This document shows, piece after piece, positions 43,306 to 57,100 of a stretch of DNA of 64,000 bases. A program made the position numbers and the translations under genes. How positions within the stretch are numbered: position 1 is the stretch's first letter; each line of letters begins with the position of its first letter. Origin of the DNA: Tethya wilhelma (Eukaryota; Porifera; Demospongiae; Tethyida; Tethyidae); contig CAXIPT010000002.1 of the NCBI GenBank assembly GCA_964030475.1, forward strand, positions 7,105,381 to 7,169,380, written 5' to 3'. The notes beneath the pieces were generated by a model. That model saw only the letters and a list, made by a program, of their open reading frames with translations. It ran no database searches and was not told the origin of the DNA.

Positions 43306-45129
43306 ATGGAAAAGTCAGCTTCAAATCAGAAATGCAATGAACTTTCACCACTTGTACGAGAGCCACATCCATACTCAAGACAAACAAGTATGTGTTGCAA
43401 TAGTAGATTCCATGTCAGATTATGTGTACAATCAAAGCCAGCAATACTTATTACTGTGTGGAACTTGGCAATCACTGCGGCATTTAGTCTGGCTTCCATT
43501 CATCCAAGTGTTGTGCAAACAATAGGCATAACGGTAAATTTGAGTGATACCACCACGATCCCTCTTTTGGTTGGAATATATGGTTTTCAGGCATTAATCA
43601 GTCTTTTGTATCCATTAGCCGGATTGCTAGCTGATGTTTTCTATGGCCGATACAAAGTTATTCTTTGCAGTCTTAGAACATTTTGCATTACTTTAGTTGT
43701 TGGAGGCTGTCTATGTAGTTTGGCTTGCTTGCTTTTTATACTTGGAGATGAATTTGCCAATATTTTTGGCTTCTCGTTGATTGGAAGTATTGGTGGTATA
43801 TCATTTCTTGTCTTGTTAGTTAGCTACAGTTTGTTTCAAGCAAATGTTCTCCAATTTGGATCAGATCAACTACAAGACCTACCATCAGAAGATACAAAGT
43901 TCCACATATATTGGTATGTTTGGACAAATTTTCTTGGTGTACTACCTTGGCAGTTTTCAGTAATTGTGCCAGCAATTCAGCTTTGTACAAATTATACATT
44001 CTCCATTATCCTTGCTCCAGTTGCCCTGATAATGGTTCTTGCTCTAATTTCTCTCCCAATATCTCTGTGCTGCATGTGCAATAGGCATGTTCAGAGCTGG
44101 TTTGTAGTAGAACCTGGACAGCAAAATCCTTATAAACTTGTATTCAAAGTTTTGAAGTTCACTGCTACTCACACCCAGCCTATTCGTCGTAGTGCTTTCA
44201 CATACTGTGAAGATGAGCTGCCTTCTAGATGGGACTTAGGGAAAAACAAGTATGGTGGACCATATACAACTGAGGAGGTGGAAAATGTCAAAGTATTCAT
44301 TGGAATTCTCTGTGTCTTACTTACTTCTGGTTGCTTTATTGTTGTTGAATTAGCAATTTACTTAACACTGCCCATATTCAATTCTCACTTGTCATTTGAT
44401 TCTGAATTAAACTTTTATGGATGTGGAAGTTTTAGTCAGAACATAATTGGAAATGGATTGCTTGCTCCTATTTGTGTAGTACTAGTGATTCCTCTTTACC
44501 TGCTCTTGCCACGATTGTGGACTTCTAAATATACCCCAAGTATTTTCAAACGCATAGGATTGGCAATGTTCATGTATCTTTTTGCTTTACTTAGTACATT
44601 CTCCACTGATTTCATTGGGCACGAAAAATTCAACCACAACGCTACTTGTATGTTTACGACCGACTACACAATGCAATATCAAGCAGATGGTGACCTACCA
44701 GAAACACTGAAGATGAGCTCACTTGTATTAATTGTTCAGAACATTTTTATTGGTTCGGGTTCAGTACTGTTTTATACTGGTGTGTTTGAATTCATAATCT
44801 CTCAAAGTCCCAACCAGATGAAAGGAATGATCATTGGAACATTTTTTGCTATTAAAGGTGTATCTCAGTTGATTGCCATAGGACTGGTCCTTATACCATT
44901 TAGTTTCTGGAAAGTTTCTGCTCCTTTTCCCAGCTGTGGACTCATCTATTATCTATTCAACATATTTATTGGAATATTTGGCCTTGTGACCTTTACTTTA
45001 GTTGCTAGGAGATATCACTATCGACAGAGAGATGAACCATCAAATGTACATCTCTTTGCAGAACGTTACTATGAACAAACACGATATGATCACAGATATG
45101 AATACAGTAGTTCAACTGAAGAAACTTAG
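43306..45129 (+). CDS. POT/PTR-family peptide transporter-like (SLC15-like)
   Basis: This is an intronless 607-codon gene of the proton-dependent oligopeptide transporter branch of the major facilitator superfamily. It has a polar N-terminus (about 1-45) and then about 12 membrane spans. Family landmarks are PLAGLLADVFYGRYKVI (PTR signature 1 region, about 100-116), ANVLQFGSDQLQD (equivalent of the FGADQF signature, about 185) and SQSPNQMKGMIIGTFFAIKG (late half). A large loop with N-glycosylation sites (KFNHNATCMFT) sits between late spans. The expected role is proton-coupled uptake of small peptides or related solutes at the plasma membrane; the substrate is not determinable. The classical ExxER motif on helix 1 is not evident, so the coupling mechanism may differ. 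A broken paralogue lies tail-to-tail at 46963-48847. Confidence 0.85.
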   Translation: MEKSASNQKCNELSPLVREPHPYSRQTSMCCNSRFHVRLCVQSKPAILITVWNLAITAAFSLASIHPSVVQTIGITVNLSDTTTIPLLVGIYGFQALISLLYPLAGLLADVFYGRYKVILCSLRTFCITLVVGGCLCSLACLLFILGDEFANIFGFSLIGSIGGISFLVLLVSYSLFQANVLQFGSDQLQDLPSEDTKFHIYWYVWTNFLGVLPWQFSVIVPAIQLCTNYTFSIILAPVALIMVLALISLPISLCCMCNRHVQSWFVVEPGQQNPYKLVFKVLKFTATHTQPIRRSAFTYCEDELPSRWDLGKNKYGGPYTTEEVENVKVFIGILCVLLTSGCFIVVELAIYLTLPIFNSHLSFDSELNFYGCGSFSQNIIGNGLLAPICVVLVIPLYLLLPRLWTSKYTPSIFKRIGLAMFMYLFALLSTFSTDFIGHEKFNHNATCMFTTDYTMQYQADGDLPETLKMSSLVLIVQNIFIGSGSVLFYTGVFEFIISQSPNQMKGMIIGTFFAIKGVSQLIAIGLVLIPFSFWKVSAPFPSCGLIYYLFNIFIGIFGLVTFTLVARRYHYRQRDEPSNVHLFAERYYEQTRYDHRYEYSSSTEET

Positions 45130-46962
45130 TCATAGCCTGGATTCAAATGTAAAGATTGTTGTGACAATAATAATTATTATGTATTACATGACAATAACAA
45201 AATTAATTAAAGTTTTAATGTGCACAAGGTACATATCCAATAACGATAACTATATAGCTATTACTTAAGTGCAACACCACTTAATTTTTTAAGGTTAAGT
45301 TATTTTTTCATTTGTACTTACTTACCCACATTGATTATCATAATTATAACTTTTGCAAAATGAATACACACACACATGCATGCATGTAATATGCATGATC
45401 ACGTTGCAGAAAGGCAAACCACAGATAGTGCATACAGCCTAACTAGTTTGGTATATAGATGATTTTCTCTATGCCACAAACACACACACACATACACACA
45501 CACACACAAGTGCACAGACAACATTTGGGCTAACTTTTATGCTGTCCACCTGAGGTATAATGCAACTAATTTGTTGGAAGTTTAACTATGACACACACAC
45601 ACACACACACACACACACTGTATTGGCACCCACTGTATTGCACAGCTGGCTATAGGTTATACAATGACAAATTGCAGTACTTATTATACCTCCGTTTTCG
45701 TGTTCGGCTTGGTGTTGTTTAATACACTGCCATTTGTTCGTGAGAAATTGAAAGTAAACATCACAAGATAAATACGTGATGGTTGTGTGTACCAAAAACC
45801 TTGACCATGGAGTGCATATATGAATGAAAAAGGAATCGGCAAACACACAGGAAAAATTGTTACATAATCAATGATAATCATTGTGAATGAAAAAGATCGT
45901 CATTATCATTTTGAATGGCCTAAAAGTTTATAAACATATATGTTGCTTGGGATTTTGTGCAATAATTATATATAATAATGGAAAGAGTTTATAGTAACGG
46001 TACTGTGACGGTAGTATTCCCAAAGTATTAAATCCATCTTTAAAGCTACAATGTGTTAAGCACATCATGTTTCCCAACAAGTTTTGAGTCTCGCATGATT
46101 GTAATATAATATTATTATGTGTAGTCTAATGAGAATAAATGAGGTAACTGATAATATTAATGATAAAGATAGTTGACAATATAGTCCTCCACTCATAATG
46201 GTATAGGAATTATGCACTAAATTAACCACTAATATCACGGGATTGAAAATAAGGAACTATATCTGTAGTCATTTCATCAGCAGTGGGTAATGAAATAAGA
46301 CAGCTAGTTTACAAAATAAGGATTTATGGCAAAACAGAAGTTTAATTGAGTACTTAGTTTTTCACAAAGGAGACTATATTATATTATAATAATATTTATA
46401 AATACTATAATGTTGAGCTCTTGACACAAATAAACAAATAATCACTGGACAGGCTAGTCGAACTGAGCATGCAGACTAGGCGCACACAAACACTAGAACA
46501 CACAGAGAATAACTCAAACAACAGTAATACTGACAAGCTCAGAGTAGGTCTGAGAATGACAACTTAGCTTAGATATATAACTAGAAAACAAACATGAAAT
46601 ACACTATTTATGCGAGAAAGAGCACCTAGGCACAAGTGACAGAAAGACAAGGTCTAAAGCACAACTATATAAGATCAATAGAGAGTACAAGTAATAAATT
46701 TAAACCTGCATACAGACAGAGTGATATGACATTACATAAGAGAGGAAAAGAGAAAACCTAAAGGTGGACAAATAAGGTACAACACATTAACAACAAAATT
46801 AATAATTATAATTATGCTAATTAATGTATGCATCAAAAACTTTACTCTTAATTCACAGATTTAATAACTATACTCCATATAGTAAAGTATAACAGAAATT
46901 CAGAAATATAATATTGTCAGAGTTTAATTATCATGATTGTATAATGAATATGCTACACACTG
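45130..46962. other. Convergent intergenic region between POT genes
   Basis: No gene is seen. It holds CA microsatellites at about 45478-45508 and 45590-45619 and AT-rich DNA. It carries the 3' ends of both transporter units, without a clear AATAAA close to either stop. Confidence 0.45.
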
Positions 46963-48847
46963 TTATAAATGTACACATGCAATCCATGTTCTGGAGATCT
47001 GGACTGCCACCTTACTGCTCAGAACCGACTGAGTCAAAGTGTTGTAAAATAGTTGGAAGCTTACTCTTCGATGGTAGTGGTATTTCCTAGCAACTAAAGT
47101 GTATGTCACTAGTCCGACAATGGCTATGACTATGTTGGTTAGATAGTATGCAAATCCACAGCTTGGGAAAAGAGTAGAAACACTCCAGAAGTTAAAAGGT
47201 ATAAAGACCACTACTGCAGCAAGTAACTGTGATACACCTTTGATGGCATAAAAGGTCCCAATGATCAGACCTTTCATTTGGTTTGGACTCTGAGAGAGTA
47301 TGAACTCAAAACCTCCAGTGTAAAACAGAACACTACCAAAGCCAAGAAGTAAATTTTGTGCTATTAGTACACTTGAACTGATCTTAAGTGAGTCTTGTTC
47401 AATTTCATAATAGTAATAATTATTACCAGTTGTGAACATACATGTAGCATTTCTGTTGTTGTGAGTGTGGCCAACAATATCTGTAAGAAGTGTACACATC
47501 ATAGCCAAGATGTACATCAGCATTGCCAAAGAAATTCGTTTCAACATTCCAGGAGCATATTTTGAGATCCATGGTAGTAATTTAGAAAAGAACCTGTACA
47601 TGGGCATTATAATGACACCCAAATAATGGTGCCAATGTGCCTTGACCGAGGAGAAAATTTTGAATAGACTGTTTATAGTCATAAGATTCGTAGAAAAAAG
47701 ACCGATCTTCTGGCAGATAAATCATGTGAAAATTGAAAAGTGGCAATGCAACATAATTAGCCAGTTCTATTGCGAAAAATGGACAAAGAGCTGTAAGTAC
47801 ACCAAGAATTCCGATGAATTCTTTAACATTTTCTACTTCTTCAATTGAAAATGGCCCACCGTATTGGTCCTTTCCGAGGTCCAGTCTAGAAGTAATCTGT
47901 GGACCAGTAGGATGATTCAGAGTTGGTCTGTTTTGTGTAGCTGCAAATCTAAGTACATTGTACACAAGTTTGTAGGGGTTTTGCAGTCTTGGCTTTATTA
48001 CAAACAACTGACGCACACGCCTGAAACATAAGAGGACAACACAAACAAACAGAGCTAACAAACCGATGCTAGGAACAATATATAACATGATTCCCACAAT
48101 TGTTCTAAAGTTAGGATTTAAAGGAGATATAAACATTATACTCCAAAACGACCTAGATGTACTTATTCCAATGAAATAGGTCCACACATACCAGTATATG
48201 AAAATTTTTGAGTCTTCCCACGGAAAATCCTGTAATTGATCTATTCCAAACTGGATTATGTTGGCACTAAACAGAATATAACAAACTAGTAGCACAAACA
48301 ATGCCAGGCCACCGATTGTACATCATAGGATGATGACTGGAAAATCATCTACTTTTGTAAGAAACAATAATGCAGTCAAAGCACACAAAGTTACTCCAAC
48401 CAAGATGACAATTGAGAATGCTCTCAAACTACAAAGAACTACCTTGTATCGCCCAAAACAGGTATCAGCCAACAATCCAGCAAAAGGATAAAAGAGCCAA
48501 ATCAATGCTATTCCTCCATACAGCGAACTTATCAGAATAACACGATTATCAGTAATTGACTGTATCAGAGCAATAGCTGTTGGATCTAATCCAATTTGTA
48601 AGGTTGAGAAGATACAGCTCCATATGAGAATGAGTATAGCAGATTTTGATTTGATACAACACCGAAAGCTTCGCTCATTTGAAGCAGTTGCTGTGGTTTG
48701 AACTTCTGAATCAGCTTGTGCTGGTTGTACATCTGTGCTGAGTGACGTAAGCAGTGGTGACTGTTCAATATCCACCTGAGACTGTTCACCATTGTCGGAG
48801 GTGTTTGAATCACCAAATGCTTTCTCCATTATTGCAATTATTTGCAC
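46963..48847 (-). pseudogene. POT-family transporter paralogue, broken
   Basis: The paralogue of the intact gene at 43306 is readable over nearly its whole length: LLADTCFGRYKVVLCS, ANIIQFGIDQLQDF, GKDQYGGPFSIEEVENVKEF and SQSPNQMKGLIIGTFYAIKG. Two lesions interrupt it: an in-frame TGA at 48323-48325, where the intact copy has glycine (GGA to TGA is one base), and a one-base frame change in a G run at about 47618-47620. The C-terminus beyond the last span is unrelated to that of the intact copy. An N-terminal 145-residue product with only the first spans would not transport. Sequencing error cannot be fully excluded for the G run. Confidence 0.85.
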
Positions 48848-49525
48848 AGTCTGTCTTCAAAAGAGAATGCTCATCACGGAGAAGGTTTTATAATCTGACG
48901 AGGATAAATTTTGGAAAAAGGCAGTCTTAAGAAAACACTATACATAACAATAATGCTATTCATTATAGTTTTTATAACAAAGTATTTCCCAACATGTCGA
49001 TCATTATTGTCAATAAAGGAATTCATATAAGCATAACAAAAACTTTATGCTATTGATCACTTACCAAACAAAGTATAATTTATTATACAATGTTGTTATT
49101 CAGTTTACACAGCAAATGTACACATTGCATAAACAGCATACATACGTGATAGCTTAACTTGTCCATTAACAAGTTTATTGTGACAGTCTGTACTATTCAG
49201 AAGATGATCCATGTTTACAATAATTATTAGCTCATAATGTACTCTGTACATTCATCATTAATAAATTTAAATTACTCATCATGAAATGTTACAGGATATA
49301 CCAGAAAATAATAAAACTAAATAATTTTCATTTTACAAGGTCTTAAATGCCATGTCATTCACTATAATCTGAATAGAGACTCAGAGCATAAACTATCATG
49401 ATGATTGACCAAAGGCTATAATTTATATACAAAAATTCAGACGGAAAGTTATGGATAACCATGAAAGACACAATACTTTTCTCCAATGGTTGCTAGAGCC
49501 AGGGTGTGGTGGTGGTGGTGCATGG

Positions 49526-49528
<3 letters not shown>
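48848..49528. other. AT-rich intergenic DNA
   Basis: 5' flank of the broken transporter. No promoter motif or gene was recognised. Confidence 0.4.
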
Positions 49529-49573
<45 letters not shown>

Positions 49574-49640
49574 ATGTGTGTGTGTGTGCGTGTGCGTGTG
49601 TGTGACCGTGTGCATGTGCGTGTGTGCGTGTGTGTGTGTG
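49529..49640. repeat. (GT)n microsatellite
   Basis: A GT tract with GTGCAT and GTGCGT interruptions. The open Cys/Val and His/Thr frames across it are low-complexity shadows. Confidence 0.95.
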
Positions 49641-51179
49641 AGCATTCATGCATAAAAGATTCCAAATCAACAATACAGCAACATCTAAAAATAGATTTCT
49701 TCACACATTTGAGAAGAGAGCCTCCATGGGAATTCGAATTTCTATAGGCCATTAAAGTAATGAATGAATGCTATATTATATAGTATTAATAAAATATGAT
49801 AATCCATTATCTGCATGTACGATAATATTATTATTATGATTACGCATGTTTGATGCAAAAGGGACAGTACATATATCCCACGTGAATACTTACACTGGTG
49901 TTGAATTTGTATTACCAAAGTTTTTGATCAATTTCCTTTAAGTTTTCATAGATTTCAGAGTCATAAGTAATTACAAATTAATGCAAGCATGTGCAACTGT
50001 ATTCCCAGCTTAATTTTGCTCTAAATTTGTGTCTAGCTTGTACAGATAATAGTGGCAATAGAATTTCAAACACAATTGATCTTGGGCCATGCAGCTACAG
50101 CTCTATAGCTAAATAAGAAGGAGTTTAATATAGCTATGGCTCTGTCAAAATCCAGACTGTTTTCATGTGATGGGCCAGGAGGATCAGACGTAAAAAGTGA
50201 TCAAAATTCAACTGCATGTGTACACACTACCATATTATAGGCAAACTCATTATGCATAAATTATGTCACACACAAAGAGCAGAGCAAGTGATCAGAGAAG
50301 CTAATCAAACAGCCACTACACTTGCAGAATGGCTAAAGAGAGTGCAGATGGATTTGGGAATGGAAGTCCAGTTTGAAACACACTTGCATGAGAGAGAAGA
50401 CACACTCCCCTCCCTGGAATATGGGGGCACAGTGACATCTTTAGGGTCTAGAAATGCGCATATTAAAATGATTTGTGGAACTTATTATCATAGTAAGTAC
50501 TGCTGTTCCTTATTTACTGCCAGTTCATGATCAGTTAACCTGATTGTACCTCCTCCGAGTAAGGCTATGACAATTAATTGTTACAATGTAAAGCATGCTA
50601 TATAGCTGATATGAACTTGAGCAACTCTTTAGGCACGGTTTCTAAACTTTTTATTGGTGGACAGTCTGACTTTAATAATTTAGAATGGAACTAGCTGATA
50701 AACACACAACTGTATACACCATACTTGGGTGATTTCCAACTGCAAATAATTATGAAACCCAGGTCATTACAACCTTTACCACATGCACTGGATAAAAGCA
50801 TTCAAAGCCATTTCCAAAACACTTGCTTTATCTAGTGATATCTATTACTATAAGCTTACCTTTAGAATGCATGTTGCCTTAAAGCACCTCATTTTCATGT
50901 CTAGTGTTGCCATTCTGATTGAACAGGGCTGTGCATAGTTGAAGCCTGCATGCATAGATACCTTAGAAGCATGCAACCTATACTAGATTTGGTAAAGATC
51001 GCCCAACCAGTTTACCTCTAAACCAGAGCCTCTAAACCATTGTCAATTTAGTGGTTGAGCTGGTTTCCTGTTTCCTTGTGATCGAGTAGAGAACCATAAT
51101 TATTAAGCGTACAGTCAATAAAGAACCATCCAGATACTGAACAGCACTGCAACGATCAAGTTTGACACAGTGAACTTGT
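49641..51179. other. Upstream of GABA-B gene; one possible exon
   Basis: A plus frame around 50271-50500 (VIREANQTATTLAEWLKRVQ, then VQFETHLHERED) is preceded by AG and has coding-like composition, but no family or joining exon was found. The rest is AT-rich and featureless. Confidence 0.35.
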
Positions 51180-54100
51180 ATGGCTACTTCCACTAAAGTT
51201 TTGATATCTTTGTGGGCACTATCAGTGTGGCTTTCACTGAGTGCTGTTGCAGCAGGAATGCAACCACAGCCTAACTTGACGTTTATACTTATCACATCAT
51301 TTGGTGGCATTGGACGGTATAACTCTTCTGGAACCATACCAGCAGCAGAGATTGCACTAAGTGAAATCAATAGCCGATCAGACATTCTCCCTGGGTACAA
51401 TCTAGTCTATGACCAAGTCAGAAACTCTGGAGTGAGTTAATAATTGTGTGTACTAAAGAGAGTGGTGTTGTAATTGTGTTGTTATAGTGTTGACATGAAG
51501 TTAATGCTGCAGGTATGCAGGTAGATAGTTTAATGTTGATTTTGTGGTTAATTATTATGCTCATGGTAGCAATAGCTTTAGAATTATAATAGTAAAATAA
51601 TAATAATTAATACTATTTCTTTCTCCAGTGTGATCGCCAAATGTCCCTCAATGAATTCTTTGATGGTGTTCTCAATGATCCAGTGAAGATTGGAGTCATA
51701 GGATGTGGATGTTCTGTAGCAACTGAGCCTGTTGCTGAGATTATTCACCACTGGAACATACCACTGGTATACATGTATAGCTATATTATGATTTATAAAT
51801 AGAATATCATCCATTCATGTATACAAGGGTAACTCTATTCACTATCAGTGTGTATATGCTCATTTTTTTTCTTTTCAAAAGCCAACATAGTAATCGATGA
51901 CTATCCAGTTACTGATATTGATCATGCATCATCATATTATTTTTCCTTTAGTCTACGTTTCTATAGAATATCAACTCCCACAAAAGCTTAATCCAGGCTA
52001 AAATTACACAAGTGTATTACAAAAATTTCATAAAAAATAAGCTGTCTAGGAATGGACAGTACCATTTAGCAAAAATGGATTTCAGCAAATGACTTCACTT
52101 TATTGGTTTACATATCAATTTACTAGCTGAATTCAAGGCAGTTGCAATGTAAAGTTTAATAGACACTCTATCTATGGACACATGAATGACACATACCATT
52201 ATTATTGATTTTCAAGCTCTTGATCATATTGCAGTAGTACAAAAGGAGCGGATATAAATTAAGAACTGGTAGAGGCATGCGGCTTTCCCTAAACCAATGG
52301 TGCTTAGTCTTCAACTGTGCATTTTTCAGAATTATTTATACTTCAAGATTATTAATCACTCAGTGACCTATATTTGTTAAAAGATCAAGTGTGTCTTACG
52401 TCAGTGAGTGGCTTATTTTTAATTTATTCGAAGGGAATTTGTCTACTAAGAGTTGCTCTTGACATTAATTGTTCTTGATGACGTACGTTTTACTGGTGTC
52501 TTTCAAAATTTAAGGTTATAGCTATTCACACCTAGTTAGGGTGACTAGTTGCCCATCTCAGAATAGAGTCTGAATAATACTCTAGATTTGTCCAGTTAAA
52601 GCTGTCTTAATTGTTTGTAGAAATGCTGTTAAATTTTGAATGCTCTAGTATAGTAAGAAGAATTTCCCGGTTACCATTCTTCAGATAAATTAATTAACCA
52701 AAATTATACACATAAAATGCCTGTCAAAACCATCAATGTTGTGTAAAATCAATTGTGTTGTAACCCCAGTAAATAATTGTAATCTATTTAGTATATTAGA
52801 AAAATGTGTGCTCTTACCAGATTAGGGTGTGTACAGCAGACATGAGTTTTTACATTGTATAATAATTATAAGCCATGTGTTTTGTGTTATAATTTTTACA
52901 GATCTCCTATGGTACAACTTCTACCACTCTTAGTAACATCGATATTTACAAAAACTTTTTCCGAGCCAATCCTCCTTCAACAACTCTCACTCCTGCCCTA
53001 AAAGCTCTAATGACGGAATTCAAGTGGAAGAGAATTGGCCTTCTCACACAGGATGAAAACAGATTTCGAAGGGTAACTTTGAAATGATTAGACCCGGGTT
53101 AGATAAAAGGAAGATATTACTCAACTGTATTATTTATTTTTTGTTTTGATCAATACAATAGCATGCGCTTGTCTGATTCTTTGCTACAATAATTTTCATG
53201 GTAGGTTGAAGACAGTATTCGTGATTTGCTGCAAACAGACAATATTGATATTGAGAGTAGGAAATATACAACTGGAGGTGACCCTAGGAGTGTGCAAGAT
53301 ATTTTTGTGAGTTGGCAATGTCATCAATAATTACGTATTTGTATTGATGACTACTGGATTCTAATTGGCAATAACTTCTCATACACATCACAGATTGAAT
53401 CTGAAGATTACAGAGTGTTTCTACTCAACTCTTATCCAAACCCTAGACTAATCTGTGAGGTATGATAATTATTACAGTCAGGTGTAATTTTGACTCATAC
53501 TATACACCTTAAATCGTTTAGATTTACAAAGAAGGTTTTCTGTATCCTAAATACACTTGGATTGCCTATGGGTGGTACGCTCAGGCATCATGGACCAATG
53601 GGTACGTGGTGAACTGCACACATGAACAGCTACAGAAAGTATTGGAAAACCGGATAACTGTTGAGGTGTTTCCGATCCCAGAGGATATGGATGCAGAAAC
53701 TATATCTGGACTGGTAAAAGCCCTTTTACTTTTCTACAACACTGTTACAAATGGGGTGTAAATTATAATTATGTGGTAGTATGTGGCTTTAGCTACAGGA
53801 GGGTGGTAAAAAGTATGAAACATCAAAGGTTTCCGTGGTAATTAATGCACAGCTCAACCCTTTTAAGTGGCAAATGCTAGATAGTACTCAGGTCTGGGCA
53901 GCCATTAGAGCAGGCTAGCATTGACTAGTATTATTGTATGCTTAGTGGTCATGGCATTATTACACCTAACACATTATCATTTTCAGTCCCCTCGTAGATT
54001 CCAGGAGGTGTATCAAGCTAGGGCAATAGCTGAGGGCTATGAGATTCTAGACACAACAGCTGCCCAGATCTATGATGATGTGTGGGGACTAGCACTGGCC

Positions 54101-57100
54101 TTGAACCAAACACTGACAATGGTGGCTTCAGGAGACATCAGTGAAACCAATTGTAGTAGTCTAGAGGGTGATTTGGTGCCACTGGAGAATTTTACATACG
54201 ACAATCAAAAAATGGGATGCTTGATCACTTGGAATTTGAGGAACCTAAACTTTTCTGGTGTATCAGTAAGTTGTTATTGTTACGTATCATGTGATAACAA
54301 TTAGCCTACCTTTAGTAGGAAGTCTGGAGAATTGTGGTGAAAATTAAGAAAAATTTTATCTTACAGAATAATTAATAATTATACTTTCTCTGATAGAGTT
54401 CAAAACAAGCTATAATTATTTTCTGAATATCCCAAATACTGGTAAATTATTTTAACAGGGACAAGTTCACTTTGATGAAGATCTAATCAATCACACAGCG
54501 ACTTTGTTACAGTATGAGTTAAATGGTATAGAATACGTTTAATCACATGGTGTTCAGTTTGATTACACGATTAAAATAGTAATTCATATTTTTCATTTTA
54601 TAAGGTAACACTCTAAGTGGACGACGCTTTGCTACAGTGGATAGAGATAATAACTTTACTTTTGAATATAAAGATGGATTCACATCCCAACTACTGTATC
54701 CAAGTAAAATGCTTAGTTAAGCTATAATTTTGTACGAAAGCTGTTTCATTGCATATTGTAGTCTCTAACATTCTACACTTTTGTGTGGGAGACCATGCCT
54801 ATTTTTGTGATTTGATTGTCGTTAATGTTTTCATAGCAAACTCTGATTCCAGATGTATATTTTTAAATTATTTTCCTGCTCTATAGACGGTGTTCCTCCA
54901 GATGGTGCCCCTCAGAGTACCATACACCAACTGATTCTGCCAATAGTTGTCATCATTGATGTGTTGGCGTTTGTGGGGATTGTGTTTGCTGGTGTCTGTC
55001 TTCTGTGTAACATACTATTTAGACAAAGGAAGTAAGTTAAACTTAAAAGGAAACATAATTAAGTGTTAATGATAATAATAATTATTTTCTCTCATCACTT
55101 AATCTCATTTCGTGCACCATTTCACATCAATTATAGGATTGTAAAGATGACAAGTCCAAAGTTGAATTATTTCATCATAGTTGGGACAGTTGTCATGTAT
55201 GTCTCCATATACTTCTACCTGATTCCAACCTCAAGTGTCAACGTTGTACAAGCTAGTTGCTTGGTGAGTGTCCAGGGTTTCATACAGAAGGGGGGGGAAG
55301 GGATACCCCCCCAAGCTTCAGTTCCCCCCCCCCCCAAGATTTTTAAAAATTTATATAGCATTTTTTTTGTGAACATAGCTTGTAAAAATTTGGGCACACG
55401 CAATACAGTATTACCCCCCCAATCTTAAAATCCTATATGAAATCCTGGTGTCTACATCTGACTTAGGATGATAATGGTGCAAAGCAAATTATTAATTTTA
55501 GTGATCCAATTGCATTTTTTATAGTTGTACAATGGTTATTTTACGGTGCATAGCTATTGACAATGTACTATTATCCTATTTATTGAGCATATAAGTTTGA
55601 AAGAACCCCCATGCATCGTACAATTGACGAGTATAATACTATAGTCAGTTATGGACTGACTTGTTCACTTGTATATACACCCATGTAATATGTGCGATAA
55701 CTAGTAGACAAGTAATAACTGTTATAATACTTTAATTTGTAATCCCTTACTCTCAGATCAGTGAGTGGCTCTTCACCATTGGGTATACGTTGGCCTATGG
55801 TGCTATGCTTGCCAAACTCTGGAGGATCTATATAATTTTCCACAACCCTGCTCCAAACAAAAAGGTAAAATAATTAATTATCATTAGTATTGCAAGTTAT
55901 TGTATGTAATAGTTTAGCAATAAATTGTACGAATTAGAATTATCAACCTTGACAAGCTGTGTAATAATTATTTTAGGCACAAATCAACATCACATTCGGT
56001 ACTGCTGTCAGTATAAGCATTAATATTATTAAATGAAAACATATGCATAGAACGCATACCCACAGTTAAAAAAACCACTCAAATTACACCTCATAGCTAG
56101 CTAAAGGGGTGTAAGTTTTGTGTTAATAGGGTTAACTTGGAAAGTTACTGTGACAAATTTACAACCCAGTACTGCATTAGCTATAGTAGTTTGTACCAAT
56201 GTCATGGGCATTGTTAAAATTAAGTTTACACCATTTAGTGGTAGTTTTTGAACCAACATAACTCATAAACGTGCTATTCAACTATCAGAGGCTTTGCACA
56301 GAACCATTACTATATATGGGGTGGCCTGGTGGCATGTTCACCATCGACTCTGACTCCCAACCCATGGGTAGGTGGTTCGAGTCCCTCCAATGCCACAGGT
56401 ATTTGTTTCCCATTTTCTCTTTCGAGCTCTGCCTAGGAGTTAACTCAGCTCTACCCCAAAAAATGAGGAGGTGAATTTCACCGCATCCTTCGGAGGGGAT
56501 GTAAAGCCGTCGGTCCTGGGGGACCTGCGTTCATTAGCCCTAGGCTATTTACAGGCCCTCGTTAGCCACAATTGTGGTAAACCCGAAGGGGCACTTAAAA
56601 AAAAAAAAAAAATGACTCATACAATGTTATGAGCAAAGAATTAGGAATTATAATAATTATTATTATTAATTAACTGCCATGTTTTCTATTATGGTTTCCA
56701 TCATTTTATGTGTGCACTAATAAAAGTAATAATTATCATTATATATTTTTTTAGATTTTTAAAGATTGGCAGTTAATGGTGTTCACATTAATTGTATGTG
56801 GGATTGCTGTGATATTGCTGGTCCTGGGAACAGCTATTCCTCAACTGAGAGGTGAAGTCTCTGAAACTAGAGATACAGAACGGCCAGATGGAATAACGGT
56901 AAGAATATTATCTTAGTCTCCTTTGAAATAATTGATTGAATCTACCAAAGGAGTCGCTATCAATGCTTCTGAATAAGTGATGTTGTTATCCCTGGATCTA
57001 AGTTAATTGCATGGCTACAATCTGTTTTACTAGACTTGTAATGCTACCCTTTCCACAAGCATTTCAGAAAAAAATATTTAAGAAAACATGTACAACCACG

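Noticed and set aside
48323..48325. TGA as selenocysteine in the transporter paralogue
   Set aside because: The intact copy has glycine there, a second lesion exists in the same gene, and no selenocysteine-insertion hairpin was seen.
56322..56395. A possible tRNA gene
   Set aside because: The A and B boxes are good, but the stems do not fold into a cloverleaf, and the unit continues into a body with an A tail present in two copies. It is a SINE head.
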